A stretch of DNA of 52,505 nt from Methanobrevibacter thaueri (GCA_015062925.1 SUTL01000003.1:1-52505), one strand, 5' to 3'. Counted from the stretch's first letter, positions 23,940 through 34,188 are shown. Program-made: numbers and translations. Notes: a model not told the origin generated them from the sequence alone.

Positions 23940-25502
23940 ATGTCTAATAAGGTACTTAAGAATAGTTTCATTTTATTAATAGGTAACTTACTTTTTAGAG
24001 TAGGAGGTTATATTAATAGACTATTAATGAGTAGAATGCTTGGACCAGAAGGATATGGGTTATATGGATTAACTTTACCCTTTCAAGGAATATTTCAAAT
24101 TCTATCTGCTGGGGGATTGCCTCCGGCAATATCAAAATATGTTGCAGAATACAATGCAACAGATGATAAAGCATTAACTCGACAGGTTATTTACACTGCA
24201 ACCAAGTTCATGGTTTTAATGGCAATATTATTAAGTATTATATTATTATTTTCATCAGATTTTATTGCAAATTCAATATTTCATAAACCTTTAGTCGTAT
24301 GGCCATTAAGAGCGGTTAGTCTTATAACTCCTTTCAGTGTAATTGTAGGTGCTATGAGGGGCGCATTTCAGGGAGTTTATAAAAATGAATATACAGTGTA
24401 TAATAGGATGGCTGAACAGTTAGCAACAATTGTTTTTGCTGTTGTTTTTGTTTATTGTGGATTATATGCTATGGGAGCTGTATTAGGGGGAGCGTTTGGT
24501 TTTATAGTTTCAGCTATAACTGCAGTATTATTATATAAGAAATATATTAGTCCAATGTTTTATTCCGAAGATTCATTAGATTTAAGTTTTAAAGAAGAAT
24601 TAAAATTATTATGGATGTTAATTTGCTTTGCAGTGCCTGTAGCTATTACTGCATTATCTGAAATGGCAATTTATGATGTTGGCACATTAGTTATTGGTGT
24701 TTTCATGTTCTCTGCGGATGTTGGGTTTTATAATGCTGCTGATCCTATTTCAAGAATTCCATTAGTTGTTTCACTATCCATTTCAACAGTTTTGCTTCCT
24801 GCAACAGCTGAAGCTTATGTTTTAAAAAATCAGAAATTATTACAGGAATATGTTGTGGACTGTTTAAGATATTGTATTCTTACAGTTATTCCAATGTGTG
24901 TAATTATAAGCATGTTCAGCATACCACTTATTCAATTACTCTTTGGAAATGTTTATACTCCAGGTTCAGGAGTTTTAAGTATTTTAGTAATAGGAATGTC
25001 TTTTTATAGTGTTTATATGATTAGTAGCAGCATACTTCAGGGCACTGGAAATCCTAGATTGCCAATGTATTTACTGCTTTTGGGCACTTTAATGAATATT
25101 GTATTGAATGTATTTTTCGTTAAAATGATGGGTATTATAGGTGCTGCTATAGCTACAACAATAACTACATGTATATTAATGATTATTATAATGCTATTAG
25201 TAATTAAAACTACTAAAATATCAATTCCTTGGAAAAATATATTACTAGTATTAATTTGCAATTTAATTTTAATGGGGGTATGTTATCTAATTCCTAAAAC
25301 ATTAATCGGTTTAATCATAGGAATTATAATTGGCACTTCAATATATATTCTATCATTAATAAGGTTAAAAGTTTTAACAAAAAGAGATATAAACTTTTTC
25401 ACCCAGTATTTAAACAAGATTCCTATACTAAAAAAATATACTCCTAAAATTGTTAAATATATTGAAAACAAAGAACTAATTTATAAAACAGAAGAAGAAT
25501 AA
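23940..25502 (+). CDS. MurJ/Wzx-like lipid-linked glycan flippase (MOP superfamily)
   Basis: 520 residues with about 14 membrane helices, the normal size for polysaccharide flippases of the MOP superfamily. The N-terminus (NSFILLIGNLLFRVGGYINRLLMSRMLGPEGYGLYGL, given here in outline) has the R-x-L-G-P-E-x-Y-G-L-Y loop typical of SpoVB/Wzx/MurJ-like proteins. The ATG at 23940 is preferred to a GTG at 23931 because AAGTGA lies five bases before it. It would move a lipid-linked sugar precursor across the membrane, matching the divergent polymerase and glycosyltransferase. Confidence 0.85.
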   Translation: MSNKVLKNSFILLIGNLLFRVGGYINRLLMSRMLGPEGYGLYGLTLPFQGIFQILSAGGLPPAISKYVAEYNATDDKALTRQVIYTATKFMVLMAILLSIILLFSSDFIANSIFHKPLVVWPLRAVSLITPFSVIVGAMRGAFQGVYKNEYTVYNRMAEQLATIVFAVVFVYCGLYAMGAVLGGAFGFIVSAITAVLLYKKYISPMFYSEDSLDLSFKEELKLLWMLICFAVPVAITALSEMAIYDVGTLVIGVFMFSADVGFYNAADPISRIPLVVSLSISTVLLPATAEAYVLKNQKLLQEYVVDCLRYCILTVIPMCVIISMFSIPLIQLLFGNVYTPGSGVLSILVIGMSFYSVYMISSSILQGTGNPRLPMYLLLLGTLMNIVLNVFFVKMMGIIGAAIATTITTCILMIIIMLLVIKTTKISIPWKNILLVLICNLILMGVCYLIPKTLIGLIIGIIIGTSIYILSLIRLKVLTKRDINFFTQYLNKIPILKKYTPKIVKYIENKELIYKTEEE

Positions 25503-25632
25503 CATATTATTTTTCGTCCTGAAAGAACAATTAAAGTTTTATAATGATTTCCTCATATTCATAATAAGAGTAATGTTGATTTTTTAATCAATATGCCTCC
25601 AAACTTTAGATAAAATCAGAATAGTTCAATCA

Positions 25633-26475
25633 TTAGGGTTTCTTTTTTAAATATATTATTAAAACAATAATAAATGATAATATCTGTGCTATGAGAATTC
25701 TAATTATCATTAAATCATCAAATCCACCAACAGTAACTACATGAACTAAATTTGTTGCAATACAATTGTTAAAAAAATGATCTGCCATACCAGCATATAA
25801 ATTTCCAGTTATTTTGCGAAGCAAACCCCATTTCAAACCCATAAGTCCAGCTAATATAATATAACCCACACTTAATCCAATAAAACCTCCAAATCCAAGA
25901 CCACCATCTAAATAATTATGAAGAGGAGTTACAATATGCCAGATTCCAAATAATAATACCTGGAATAATATTGCCAGTTTCATAGTATGATTTTCACTAA
26001 GAATATTGATAAAAAGTCCTCTGAATGTTCCTTCTTCCATCACTACATTAATAATATTGAAAATCACACACATTAAAATAAAACCTATTCCAGTATTGAT
26101 AGTAGGATTACCTGTTAGTGAAAATCCTGTTGTGAAAAATCCTAAACTAACAAATTGGCCCTGTCCATTTAAAATTAATATTTCAACTACATATGCAATG
26201 AAAAATGTAGTCAAACCTAAAGCAAATCCTGCCAATATATTTTTTAAAATATTATTTTTTTCAAATCCAATATCTTTCCAGTTCCATTTAAGTAAATATA
26301 AGACTAATCCAATTACAAATATTCCAAATAATTTGTTAATAAAATTTTCAGCAAATATTGTTTCATCCATACGAAGAAAAATAGCTTCACTACCATGAAC
26401 TAACAGTAATACTAAAAATATTATTATACATGCCCATATACTATTTTTAATTATTTTTTCTTTAAAACTCAACAT
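25633..26475 (-). CDS. CPBP family intramembrane metalloprotease
   Basis: 280 residues from the ATG at 26475 (a TTG at 26484 is less likely). About eight membrane helices. The CPBP/Abi signature motifs are intact: EEGTFRG (147-153) with the catalytic glutamate pair and arginine, FGIWHIVTP with the first His, and ADHFFNN near 240, where the last histidine is expected. Relatives include Rce1-type CAAX proteases and bacteriocin-immunity proteins, but the substrate here is unknown. It is a single gene, convergent with the flippase; a short hairpin at 25576-25591 (TTGATT-TTTT-AATCAA) lies between them. Confidence 0.85.
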   Translation of the reverse strand: MLSFKEKIIKNSIWACIIIFLVLLLVHGSEAIFLRMDETIFAENFINKLFGIFVIGLVLYLLKWNWKDIGFEKNNILKNILAGFALGLTTFFIAYVVEILILNGQGQFVSLGFFTTGFSLTGNPTINTGIGFILMCVIFNIINVVMEEGTFRGLFINILSENHTMKLAILFQVLLFGIWHIVTPLHNYLDGGLGFGGFIGLSVGYIILAGLMGLKWGLLRKITGNLYAGMADHFFNNCIATNLVHVVTVGGFDDLMIIRILIAQILSFIIVLIIYLKKKP

Positions 26476-26601
26476 AAATATCAAATATAATGCACTCTAT
26501 TAATGCTGATAACATTAAAACTAATATTTAAAAGTTATTTTCCACATTAACTGATGTTGGGGTAAAATATATTTTTTTGTAGAAAGAGATAAAATTAATG
26601 A

Positions 26602-27636
26602 TTAATAATAATCATCATCTTCATATTCATCTTCTTTTTCAAAATCACGTTCTATTTTTTTTATTTTATCAATTTTCCGGTTGATTTTATCAATACCTTC
26701 TCCTTCAATTGCAGATATGAAAATAGAATTGTTTTCATCATCTATATATTGATTGAGATATTCACTATCTTCAACTAGATCCATTTTATTAAACAGGTAA
26801 ACTACTGGAATTTCAGAAAAAATCTTTTCAATTTGTTTTAATAGATTATATTGATTATCAAGATGGAATCCGCAAGTTTCAGATGCATCAAAAATGAATA
26901 AGATTGCATCAGCTAAATGTTCAAGTGCAACAATAGCATTCATCTCAATATCATTCATTTCTAAAACAGGTCTGTCTAAAAGACCCGGTGTGTCTATAAT
27001 CTGTATATGTTTCCAGTGCCTTTCTGTGTGTCCTATCTGAATTCCTTTGGTGGTGAATGGGTAATTTGCAACCTGGGGATCTGCTCCTGTAATTTGTCTA
27101 AGTAATGTGGATTTACCTACATTTGGAAAACCTGCAATTACAATTGTTGTTGCGTCAAAATCAATTGTTGGCATGTTTCTTAGATTTTGTTTGGCGAAAT
27201 CTAGAAAATCCAAATCTTTTTTGATTTTATTAATAACAGAAGCTATTCTACCATAAGCCTGTTTTTGTATTGCAGTTGCTTTTTCTGATGGATTTTTCCT
27301 GATTTTAGCACCATATTCTTTTTCAAGTTGAGCTATAATTCCATAAGCCCAGTTAAGTCCACCAAGAGCCTGTTTCATATCATCCACACCAACAGTTATG
27401 TCAATGTAGTCCTGATAGAATGGATGTAATTTTTCAATTTCTGGAACTGCATCTAAAATTGATTTTAATTTATCTTTAATTACTTGACAGGAAGTAACAA
27501 CTCTTCTTTCTTCAATTCTTTTTCCTTTCAAGTGTTTTGGTATTTTCTGACTTCTAATTAAATCTGCTTGTTTTTTCCCACGGCTGAATCCTTTATCTAA
27601 TATTTCGTCAGGTGTGGGTATTGTTGGTATCATCAT
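26602..27636 (-). CDS. Nog1-like GTPase
   Basis: 344 residues. The N-terminal helical Nog1 domain (about 1-155) is followed by an Obg-class GTPase domain with G1 GFPNVGKST (169-177), G3 DTPG, G4 NKMD and G5 SAIEG. The C-terminal tail is acidic ([14 protein letters not shown]). Nog1 in eukaryotes acts in large-subunit ribosome assembly, and the archaeal protein is presumed to do the same. ATG at 27636 is chosen because AGTGAT lies four bases before it. It is the last gene of a three-gene run after tldD and the AMMECR1 gene, 12 bases downstream of the latter. Confidence 0.88.
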   Translation of the reverse strand: MMIPTIPTPDEILDKGFSRGKKQADLIRSQKIPKHLKGKRIEERRVVTSCQVIKDKLKSILDAVPEIEKLHPFYQDYIDITVGVDDMKQALGGLNWAYGIIAQLEKEYGAKIRKNPSEKATAIQKQAYGRIASVINKIKKDLDFLDFAKQNLRNMPTIDFDATTIVIAGFPNVGKSTLLRQITGADPQVANYPFTTKGIQIGHTERHWKHIQIIDTPGLLDRPVLEMNDIEMNAIVALEHLADAILFIFDASETCGFHLDNQYNLLKQIEKIFSEIPVVYLFNKMDLVEDSEYLNQYIDDENNSIFISAIEGEGIDKINRKIDKIKKIERDFEKEDEYEDDDYY

Positions 27637-27648
27637 GAGTATCACTTT

Positions 27649-28206
27649 CTATTTAAAAATTTGGCCTTGGAATTTATATACATCACAGCTTTCATCCATC
27701 CAACTGTCTGCACTGATTCCGGCTTTCATACATGTATGTTCTAAAAAATCTTTTATTGTGAAATTATTTTCAACTGCAACTTGTGGTAGTAATAGGCCTT
27801 TTAAATATCCTTTTTGGATAATTAATCCGTCACGTCCTATTTCAATTTCATTAAAGTATTCTTCATAGTTGTTTACTGTTATTATTTCTGGTTTTGTTAA
27901 AACGGTAACTTCAAATTCAAGTTGGTCAAATTCATCATTGGTTAATTGTGGAAATCTTGGATCGTTAAATGCGGCTGATATTGCAACATCCATTGTTGCA
28001 TCAATTGCTGGTTTTACAGGTTCTGCATATCCAATACATCCTCTTAGATTATTATTTTTATTTAATGTTACAAATACTCCTAAATCTTCATTTAATTCTT
28101 TAGGATATTCTGTTGGTTTTTCCATTTTCTGATTTGTTTTTAAATAATGTTTTATTGTTTGTTTGGATAAATTAATTAAATATTCTCCGGATTCGTTACT
28201 TATCAT
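27649..28206 (-). CDS. AMMECR1 domain protein
   Basis: 185 residues. The LRGCIGY signature is at 54-60, and the conserved FNDPRFPQL block and C-terminal DFLEHTCMKAGISADSW also match the AMMECR1 family, named after a human protein. The family's reaction is still unknown; its pairing with the Memo-like and radical-SAM proteins in many genomes suggests a redox or modification role. The ATG at 28206 begins one base after the tldD stop. Confidence 0.9.
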   Translation of the reverse strand: MISNESGEYLINLSKQTIKHYLKTNQKMEKPTEYPKELNEDLGVFVTLNKNNNLRGCIGYAEPVKPAIDATMDVAISAAFNDPRFPQLTNDEFDQLEFEVTVLTKPEIITVNNYEEYFNEIEIGRDGLIIQKGYLKGLLLPQVAVENNFTIKDFLEHTCMKAGISADSWMDESCDVYKFQGQIFK

Positions 28207-28207
28207 T

Positions 28208-29578
28208 TTATCCCATTCCTCCAACAAGTGCATTTAAAATTCTTGTATGTGGTCCTCCATCTCCTACTGGTGCTGTTTGTCCGGATTTTCCACAAAATCC
28301 AACGCTTAATTTAAAATTATTAGCTAGTGCGTCAATGTTTTTCAGTGTTTCCAGTATGTTCCCGGATAAGGATACATCTCTTAGGGGTGTTGTTATTTCA
28401 CCGTTTTTTATGAGATATCCTTCTGCTGCGTTAAATTGGAATATTCCTTTTCCAGTGTCTACTTGCCCTCCTCTTGATCCTTTAAGGTATATTCCGTTTT
28501 CAACGTCTTCGAAGAGTTCTTCAACTTCATGGTCTCCTGGTTGTAGGAATGTATTGCTCATTCTAACTATTGGTTGGTCTGCTATGATTGATCTTGCATT
28601 TCCTGAGGAGGTCATGTTGAGTTTGGATGATGTTTCTCTTGAATTTAGAAGAGATATTAATTCTCCATTTTTTACTAATTGATGAGGTTTTGTTTTTACT
28701 CCTTCAACATCATATGGGTAATATCCGAATCCTTCTTTTAAACTTGCATCGTCGTAGATGTTTACTATGTCTGAGGCGATTTTTTCTCCGATTTTATTTT
28801 TTAGTATGGAGTCGTTTTGCAGGATTAAATCTCCTTCAACTGCATGGCCTAATGCTTCGTGTATTAGTACTCCTGTTAGTTCTGGGTCTGCTATTACTGG
28901 GAATTTTCCGGATGGTGCTGGTTTTGCATCAAGTAGTCTGACGGCTTTTTCTCCGATTTTTCTTCCGAATTCTTCGATGTCTGTTTCTTTTATTACTTCA
29001 AATCCTTTGACTCCTCCAAGACTTCCATGTCCGAATTGGATTATTTTTCCTTCTTTTGCAGATGCATTTAGTGCCATTCTTATTCTTGATGTTTTTACTT
29101 CGATTTCGCTTCCTTCACTGTTCATGAATAATTCGTTTGTTTCGCTGTCTGCGTAGCTTACTGTGGTACTGTTTACTTTTTTTATTGTTGCTGCATCGTT
29201 TGCTTCTTTCATTATGTCTTTTTTTTCATCGAGGGTTATGTCTTTGAAGGGTATTTTTGTTTGGATTTCTACTTTGTCTTTGATTATGTCTGTTTCACTT
29301 AACGTTACATCTCCTTTAAGTGTGTTTGATAGTTTTATTGCGGTTTTTGTTATTTCGTTGATTTTTGATAAGTCTGTTGTGTATGCAAATCCCCATGCTC
29401 CATTGTTCAATACTCTTATTCTTGCAGATATTGTTTTTCCAGTGTTTAATTCCTCTACTTCTCCGTCTTTCATTAGTATTGATGTTGCATTGCCTGTTCC
29501 GGATCGTATGTCCATGTAATCTACTTGGGGGCTTGTTTTTGCAATAATTTTTTCGAATAATTCAGTGTATTCTTCCAT
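28208..29578 (-). CDS. tldD: TldD-type zinc metalloprotease
   Basis: 456 residues, TldD/PmbA (U62) family. The zinc-binding motif HEALGH is at 240-245 (His240, Glu241, His245), and the third ligand cysteine is expected in SVGFCGKSGQ near the C-terminus. TldD forms a heterodimer with TldE (PmbA) and hydrolyses unfolded peptides through a narrow cavity. No TldE is next to it here, though one may lie elsewhere. GGTGAT precedes the ATG. It heads the tldD - AMMECR1 - Nog1-like run. The coding strand is A/C-rich in its first half. Confidence 0.9.
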   Translation of the reverse strand: MEEYTELFEKIIAKTSPQVDYMDIRSGTGNATSILMKDGEVEELNTGKTISARIRVLNNGAWGFAYTTDLSKINEITKTAIKLSNTLKGDVTLSETDIIKDKVEIQTKIPFKDITLDEKKDIMKEANDAATIKKVNSTTVSYADSETNELFMNSEGSEIEVKTSRIRMALNASAKEGKIIQFGHGSLGGVKGFEVIKETDIEEFGRKIGEKAVRLLDAKPAPSGKFPVIADPELTGVLIHEALGHAVEGDLILQNDSILKNKIGEKIASDIVNIYDDASLKEGFGYYPYDVEGVKTKPHQLVKNGELISLLNSRETSSKLNMTSSGNARSIIADQPIVRMSNTFLQPGDHEVEELFEDVENGIYLKGSRGGQVDTGKGIFQFNAAEGYLIKNGEITTPLRDVSLSGNILETLKNIDALANNFKLSVGFCGKSGQTAPVGDGGPHTRILNALVGGMG

Positions 29579-29721
29579 TTATTATCACCAAAAAAAGATT
29601 TAATATAATATTATATATTTTTGATTACATATTAAATAAAAGTTATTTTTTTTTTTGGAGGATAGTTTTTTATAAGAAAAAAAATAATATAACAATCGTT
29701 AAAATTAAAATTGGTGATTAA

Positions 29722-30933
29722 ATGTATATAATCATAGGAACAGGTGCCGGAGGAGCAATCCTTGCAAGAGAACTTACAAAAAACAATTTGCCCGTAACAA
29801 TCATAGAAAAAGGACCATACATAAAATCAAAAGAAGCATACAAATATTATGATAAATACAATAACACAGTAGACCTTTTAACCACAACATGCATCGGAGG
29901 ATCAACAATAGTCTCCATGTCAAACATGGTAAGAGCACTCAACGAAGAATTATACCCATACGGAATAGACCTATCTAAAGAATACGAATACGTAGAAAAA
30001 CTAATAAATGTTCACAACCTAGATGACACACACATAGGAAAAGCAACACAAGCATTCTTGGATGCAGGAAAAGAACTGGGTCTTAAAACCTTAAAAATGC
30101 CAAAAGCAATTCGAGAAAAAGACTGTATACAATGTGGAAAATGTGCATTCGGATGTCCGGCAGATGCAAAATGGTCTGGAAAAGACTTCATCGACGAAGC
30201 AGTTGAAAACGGAGCAACACTAATAACACAAGCCGAAGTAACAAATTTAATAACTGAAAACAATAAAATCAAAGGTGTAAAATACATTAAAAACAATAAA
30301 CAAGAAGAATTATATGGTGAGCATGTAATACTTGCGGCAGGAGCAATATCTTCAGCATTACTACTTAGAAAAATCGGAATCAACACAGGCAAGGAAATAT
30401 TCTTCGACCCATTTGTAAGTGTTGGAGGATACATAAAAGACATAAACTTCAACACAGAAGTTCAAATGGCGGGACTAATAATCGGTGAAAACTTCGTATT
30501 ATCCCCACACTTTTCATCATTCATTAAAAACAACATTCCCGATGAAAACGTAGAAGACAAAGACATATTCAGCATCATGGTTAAAACACCCGATGAATGC
30601 AAAGGATACATTGATGATAACGGAGAAGTATACAAAACAAACACTATCCAAGACATAAGATATTTAGCAGAAGGCGCTGCAACAGCAGGAACCATTCTTG
30701 AAAAAATAGGAGTCGACCCAAAAACAATAGGATCAACAGTTTACAGAGGTGCACACCCTGGTGGAACAGCAAAAATCGGTGAAGTAGTTGACAGTAATCT
30801 TGAAACAAAAATCTCTAATCTATATGTATGTGATGCAAGTGTACTTCCAATATCTCCTGGAAAACCACCAATATTAACAATACTTGCACTATCAAAAAGA
30901 TTAGCCGATTATTTAATAAAAATAATAAAATAA
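29722..30933 (+). CDS. GMC-type FAD oxidoreductase with inserted 4Fe-4S motif
   Basis: 403 residues. The N-terminal FAD-binding motif GTGAGGAILARELTKNN and the C-terminal GMC block with GSTVYRGAHPGGTAKIG and VCDASVLPISPGKPP (active-site His region) are present. Between them is a ferredoxin-like cysteine cluster, CIQCGKCAFGCP (about 134-145), in the CxxCxxC-x3-CP order that binds a 4Fe-4S cluster. This would let the flavin exchange electrons with a ferredoxin-like partner rather than oxygen, which suits a strict anaerobe. The substrate is unknown. GGTGAT lies just before the start. The coding strand is strongly A/C-rich. Confidence 0.8.
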   Translation: MYIIIGTGAGGAILARELTKNNLPVTIIEKGPYIKSKEAYKYYDKYNNTVDLLTTTCIGGSTIVSMSNMVRALNEELYPYGIDLSKEYEYVEKLINVHNLDDTHIGKATQAFLDAGKELGLKTLKMPKAIREKDCIQCGKCAFGCPADAKWSGKDFIDEAVENGATLITQAEVTNLITENNKIKGVKYIKNNKQEELYGEHVILAAGAISSALLLRKIGINTGKEIFFDPFVSVGGYIKDINFNTEVQMAGLIIGENFVLSPHFSSFIKNNIPDENVEDKDIFSIMVKTPDECKGYIDDNGEVYKTNTIQDIRYLAEGAATAGTILEKIGVDPKTIGSTVYRGAHPGGTAKIGEVVDSNLETKISNLYVCDASVLPISPGKPPILTILALSKRLADYLIKIIK

Positions 30934-30938
30934 GAAGA

Positions 30939-31409
30939 TTATTCAAATTGTTTCTCAATATCTTCTGTTTTTATTAATTTTTCACAATAATGACACCTAA
31001 CAACAGGAGGATATGTTTTAATAACATTAAAAATAGGAGTTATAGGTTCATTTTCATAATTACTAATACATTTTGAATTAGTACATTTAAGAATAGATGT
31101 AATTTTATCAGGCAATCCAACCTTATATTTTTTAATAGGTTCAAAATCTCTGATAATATTAATTGTAGCTTGTGGAGCAATTAAAGCAACCTGATTAAGT
31201 TCTTTAGCATCTAATTCTCTATTTTCAATTTTCAAAATATCCTTTCTTCCAATCTCGGCAGATGAAACATTCATAGCTATAGTGACATTTATAATCTGTG
31301 AATCAGGAAGACCTAATATTTTAAGAATATGCAAAGATTTATTTGCAGTAATATGGTCAATAACAGTACCATTTTCAATAGCTTTAATTTTCAATTCGGA
31401 TTTTCCCAT
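30939..31409 (-). CDS. pyrI: Aspartate carbamoyltransferase regulatory chain
   Basis: 156 residues. The N-terminal allosteric domain ([22 protein letters not shown], shown in outline) binds nucleotides. The C-terminal zinc domain has two cysteine pairs (CTNSKC near 109-114 and CHYC near 138-141) that fix the contact with the catalytic chain. It tunes pyrimidine synthesis by CTP/ATP feedback. pyrB is not in the window. It is the last gene of the hisA-ribL-argC-flavodoxin run, 17 bases after the flavodoxin gene, and its end faces the GMC gene five bases away. Confidence 0.95.
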   Translation of the reverse strand: MGKSELKIKAIENGTVIDHITANKSLHILKILGLPDSQIINVTIAMNVSSAEIGRKDILKIENRELDAKELNQVALIAPQATINIIRDFEPIKKYKVGLPDKITSILKCTNSKCISNYENEPITPIFNVIKTYPPVVRCHYCEKLIKTEDIEKQFE

Positions 31410-31426
31410 AAAACCACCAAAATATT

Positions 31427-31915
31427 TTAATACATATTTAAATCTTTCATTTTAATTATTGCTTCAGTATCTTGAGCTAATTTTTTAGGACTTTTATCTT
31501 TAGTGGCGATTGTGAAACTTTCAATTACTCTAGCTCCACGTAATTTAACTTTTTCCTCAAGTCTTGCAATATTACTTTCACCATGATTTGCATCCATTGT
31601 AGCGAATAAAATAACGTCCTTTGATTTTAAATCACATCTATCGATTATTGTTAAAATTGCTGGTGTTGGATTTCCCGCCCAGGTTGGAGTTCCAAAATAG
31701 ATAGTATCATAATTTTCCAGATTAACTTTTTCAGGTAAGATTTCAGTTTTTGTTTCTCTAAATGCATTAATTGATGCGAATAATTTATTTTTAAATCCTT
31801 TACGATTTTTTAAATCACTAATTCTAACTAAATCAGCATTTAAATTTTTGGCAAGTGTTTTTGCAACTAAATCTGTTCTTCCTCCTTGAGAATAGTAAAT
31901 AATTATTTTTGCCAT
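31427..31915 (-). CDS. Flavodoxin family protein
   Basis: 162 residues. The N-terminal FMN phosphate loop [15 protein letters not shown] (4-18) is long-chain flavodoxin-like, and [12 protein letters not shown] (about 75-86) forms the flavin-stacking loop. It carries electrons in one- or two-electron steps; the partner is unknown. It sits 29 bases after argC and 17 bases before pyrI on the minus strand, with a GGAGG ribosome binding site, so it is part of the same operon, although its role there is unclear. Confidence 0.85.
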   Translation of the reverse strand: MAKIIIYYSQGGRTDLVAKTLAKNLNADLVRISDLKNRKGFKNKLFASINAFRETKTEILPEKVNLENYDTIYFGTPTWAGNPTPAILTIIDRCDLKSKDVILFATMDANHGESNIARLEEKVKLRGARVIESFTIATKDKSPKKLAQDTEAIIKMKDLNMY

Positions 31916-31944
31916 TGTTTTTTATCCTCCATATTATTTTAAAC

Positions 31945-32967
31945 TTATGGGTGAAGTCCATAATGTGTTAAACCTAATTTCTCATCAATTCCAAGTAAAA
32001 TATTCATGTTCTGTATTGCCTGACCAGATGCTCCTTTAACAAGATTGTCAATAGCTGAAAGCATTACAAGTCTTTTAGTATCATCAATTTCAAATCCGCC
32101 AATGTGAACAAAGTTTGATCCACGAACAGAACTTAAATGAGGAATTTCTCCTTCATCCATGAGTTTAATAAAGAATTCCTTACCATATTCTTTCTGGTAA
32201 AGTTTTCTGATTTCATCTGGTGTAATATCTATATTTTCATCATTTAAAAAACTATGGCTTGTAGTTTGAATTCCTCTAATAACTGGTACTAAATGAGGGG
32301 TGAATGATACTTTAACATCTTCAAAACCATGTAATTCCTGTTGAATTTCTGACATGTGTCTGTGAGAAGATATTTTATATGGGTTCACATTATCAGCAAT
32401 ATTAGGGTAATGTGTAGTTTCTGATGGGTTAACTCCAGCTCCACTAACTCCGGTTTTTGAATCAATTATTATTCTTTCAACTATATTGTTTTTGACTAGT
32501 GGATATGATGATAAAATCGCACCTGTTGGGAAACATCCTGGATTTGCAACAAGTTTTGTTTTTTTAATTTCATCACGGTATAATTCTGGAAGACCGAATA
32601 CTCCTTTATTTTCTTTATCGGTGTGTTCCATTCCATACCATTTTTCATAAACTTCTGTATCGCGGTATCTGTAATCTCCACTTAAATCTATAACTTTAAT
32701 TCCTGCATCTAAAATTTCAGGTACTATTTTCATTGATGCTCCATGTGGTGTTGCTGTAAACACAACATCTGCATCTAGTTCTGATGGGGTTTTGTTTTTA
32801 AATACTAGTCCGCTGTCTCTTATGTGCGGGTGTATTTTATGTGCTGGTGTACCATCATATTTTCTTGAAGTAATGTCTGTTATTTCAACTTCTGGATGGT
32901 TTAAAAGCATTCTTAAAAGTTCTCCACCTGTGTATCCGCTTGCTCCTATAATAGCTATTTTGTTCAT
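31945..32967 (-). CDS. argC: N-acetyl-gamma-glutamyl-phosphate reductase
   Basis: 340 residues. It reduces N-acetylglutamyl phosphate to the semialdehyde in arginine synthesis, using NADPH. The N-terminal [18 protein letters not shown] binds the cofactor and Cys145 in [11 protein letters not shown] is the catalytic nucleophile. [12 protein letters not shown] matches the C-terminal domain. It starts 19 bases after ribL. The arginine it helps make feeds pdaD and the ornithine-linked enzymes elsewhere in the window. Confidence 0.96.
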   Translation of the reverse strand: MNKIAIIGASGYTGGELLRMLLNHPEVEITDITSRKYDGTPAHKIHPHIRDSGLVFKNKTPSELDADVVFTATPHGASMKIVPEILDAGIKVIDLSGDYRYRDTEVYEKWYGMEHTDKENKGVFGLPELYRDEIKKTKLVANPGCFPTGAILSSYPLVKNNIVERIIIDSKTGVSGAGVNPSETTHYPNIADNVNPYKISSHRHMSEIQQELHGFEDVKVSFTPHLVPVIRGIQTTSHSFLNDENIDITPDEIRKLYQKEYGKEFFIKLMDEGEIPHLSSVRGSNFVHIGGFEIDDTKRLVMLSAIDNLVKGASGQAIQNMNILLGIDEKLGLTHYGLHP

Positions 32968-32986
32968 TTTTTTTACTCCTTTTTAA

Positions 32987-33445
32987 TTATTTACAGTTAT
33001 CTAATATTTTTCCTTCAAAGTAGGTTTGTTGTATTTTTTGTATGATTTTACAACTACTGTCGAGTTCACAATCACGATATTTATCAATTCGCACTGCTTT
33101 TGCTTTAAGTCCTCGTTTATCTATGGCTTGTTGTAATTTGCTGATGTCATGGTTTTGATCTGCTCCTACGGTGATTATGTCTGGGTTGATTTCACGCACG
33201 ATTTTAAAAACATCTCCATTTGCATCACCAAGGAAAGCATCAGTTACAGGTTTAAGCATTTTAATTAATTCTAAACGTTGGTCTTCTCCAACAATTGGGA
33301 CTCTTTTTCTTCTTTTAACTGTTGTGTCTCTTGCAACAACAACGTAAAGTTCAGCATCTTCTCCACCAAGTTTTTTAGATTCTTCAAGGTAGACTCCATG
33401 TCCGGGGTGGAGTATATCGAATGTTCCGGTCGCCATTACTTTCAT
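32987..33445 (-). CDS. ribL: FAD synthase (archaeal cytidylyltransferase type)
   Basis: 152 residues. It adenylates FMN to FAD. The nucleotidyltransferase signatures are GTFDILHPGHGVYL (HxGH at 13-16) and the C-terminal ISKLQQAID...R block; the K-R-R-K-R stretch at about 44-49 is typical. RibL is distinct from the bacterial bifunctional RibF and uses cysteines in its C-terminus, which here are the pair around DCELDSSC. It lies two bases after hisA, so the two are translated together, and it precedes the flavodoxin in the same operon. Confidence 0.92.
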   Translation of the reverse strand: MKVMATGTFDILHPGHGVYLEESKKLGGEDAELYVVVARDTTVKRRKRVPIVGEDQRLELIKMLKPVTDAFLGDANGDVFKIVREINPDIITVGADQNHDISKLQQAIDKRGLKAKAVRIDKYRDCELDSSCKIIQKIQQTYFEGKILDNCK

Positions 33446-33447
33446 TT

Positions 33448-34188
33448 TTATATCCTCTTTTGGTATTTTAATGCTTCAGTTAAATCAATTTTATTTTTAT
33501 AAAGTGCAGATCCGATAACTATTCCTTCCACTCCACTTTCATTTAGTTTTTTAACATCTTCTATTGTTGTGATTCCTCCGGAATAAACAATAGGTAAGTC
33601 AACTGATTTTTTAAGTTCTTCTACGGGACTTGTGTAAAATCCGCCTAAAAGGCCTTCAACATCCACATTTGTAAATAAAATACTTCCTGCGCCATGGTTT
33701 TTAAATTCATTAGATAATTCTATTGGGCTTTTATCTATTTTTTCCTGCCATCCTTTAATTACTACTTTGTTATTTTTACTGTCAAGTGAAATCATAATTC
33801 TATCTGAACCGTATTCTTTTGAAAGTTCTTCAATGGTTTCGGGGTGTTGTATTCCCATTGTGCCGATAATTAATCTTTCTATGTCAAGGTCTAATAGTTG
33901 GCGGGCATATTCAACACTTCTAATTCCTCCTCCGAGTTGGATTGGAATTGATATTTCTTTTAGAATTTTTTTAATAACTTCAAAGCTTGCAATACCATTT
34001 ATTGTTCCATCTAAATCAATAATATGGAGGTTTTTAGCTCCTAAATCTTGCCAGTGTTTGGCAACATTTTCAGGGTTTTCAATTTCAACCATTTCACTTC
34101 CAGGTTTGCCTTGAATAAGTTGAACGCATTTGCCGTTTTTAATATCAACTGCAGGCATTATTAACATTTCATCTTTTTTAAATGACAT
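33448..34188 (-). CDS. hisA: Phosphoribosylformimino-5-aminoimidazole carboxamide ribotide isomerase
   Basis: 246 residues, a single (beta/alpha)8 barrel. It opens the ribose ring of ProFAR in histidine synthesis. The first strand AVDIKNGKCVQLIQG holds the catalytic Asp, and PIQLGGGIRS, LDSKNNKVVIKGWQ and PIVYSGGITTIEDVK carry the two phosphate-binding halves. It is the first gene of the hisA-ribL-argC-flavodoxin-pyrI operon and is divergent from the AraC-type regulator, with a shared 90-base promoter region. Confidence 0.96.
   Translation of the reverse strand: MSFKKDEMLIMPAVDIKNGKCVQLIQGKPGSEMVEIENPENVAKHWQDLGAKNLHIIDLDGTINGIASFEVIKKILKEISIPIQLGGGIRSVEYARQLLDLDIERLIIGTMGIQHPETIEELSKEYGSDRIMISLDSKNNKVVIKGWQEKIDKSPIELSNEFKNHGAGSILFTNVDVEGLLGGFYTSPVEELKKSVDLPIVYSGGITTIEDVKKLNESGVEGIVIGSALYKNKIDLTEALKYQKRI

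Noticed and set aside
26602-29578. Plus-strand reading frames opposite Nog1, AMMECR1 and tldD
   Set aside because: All lie fully inside clear family genes on the minus strand and have no supporting start signals.
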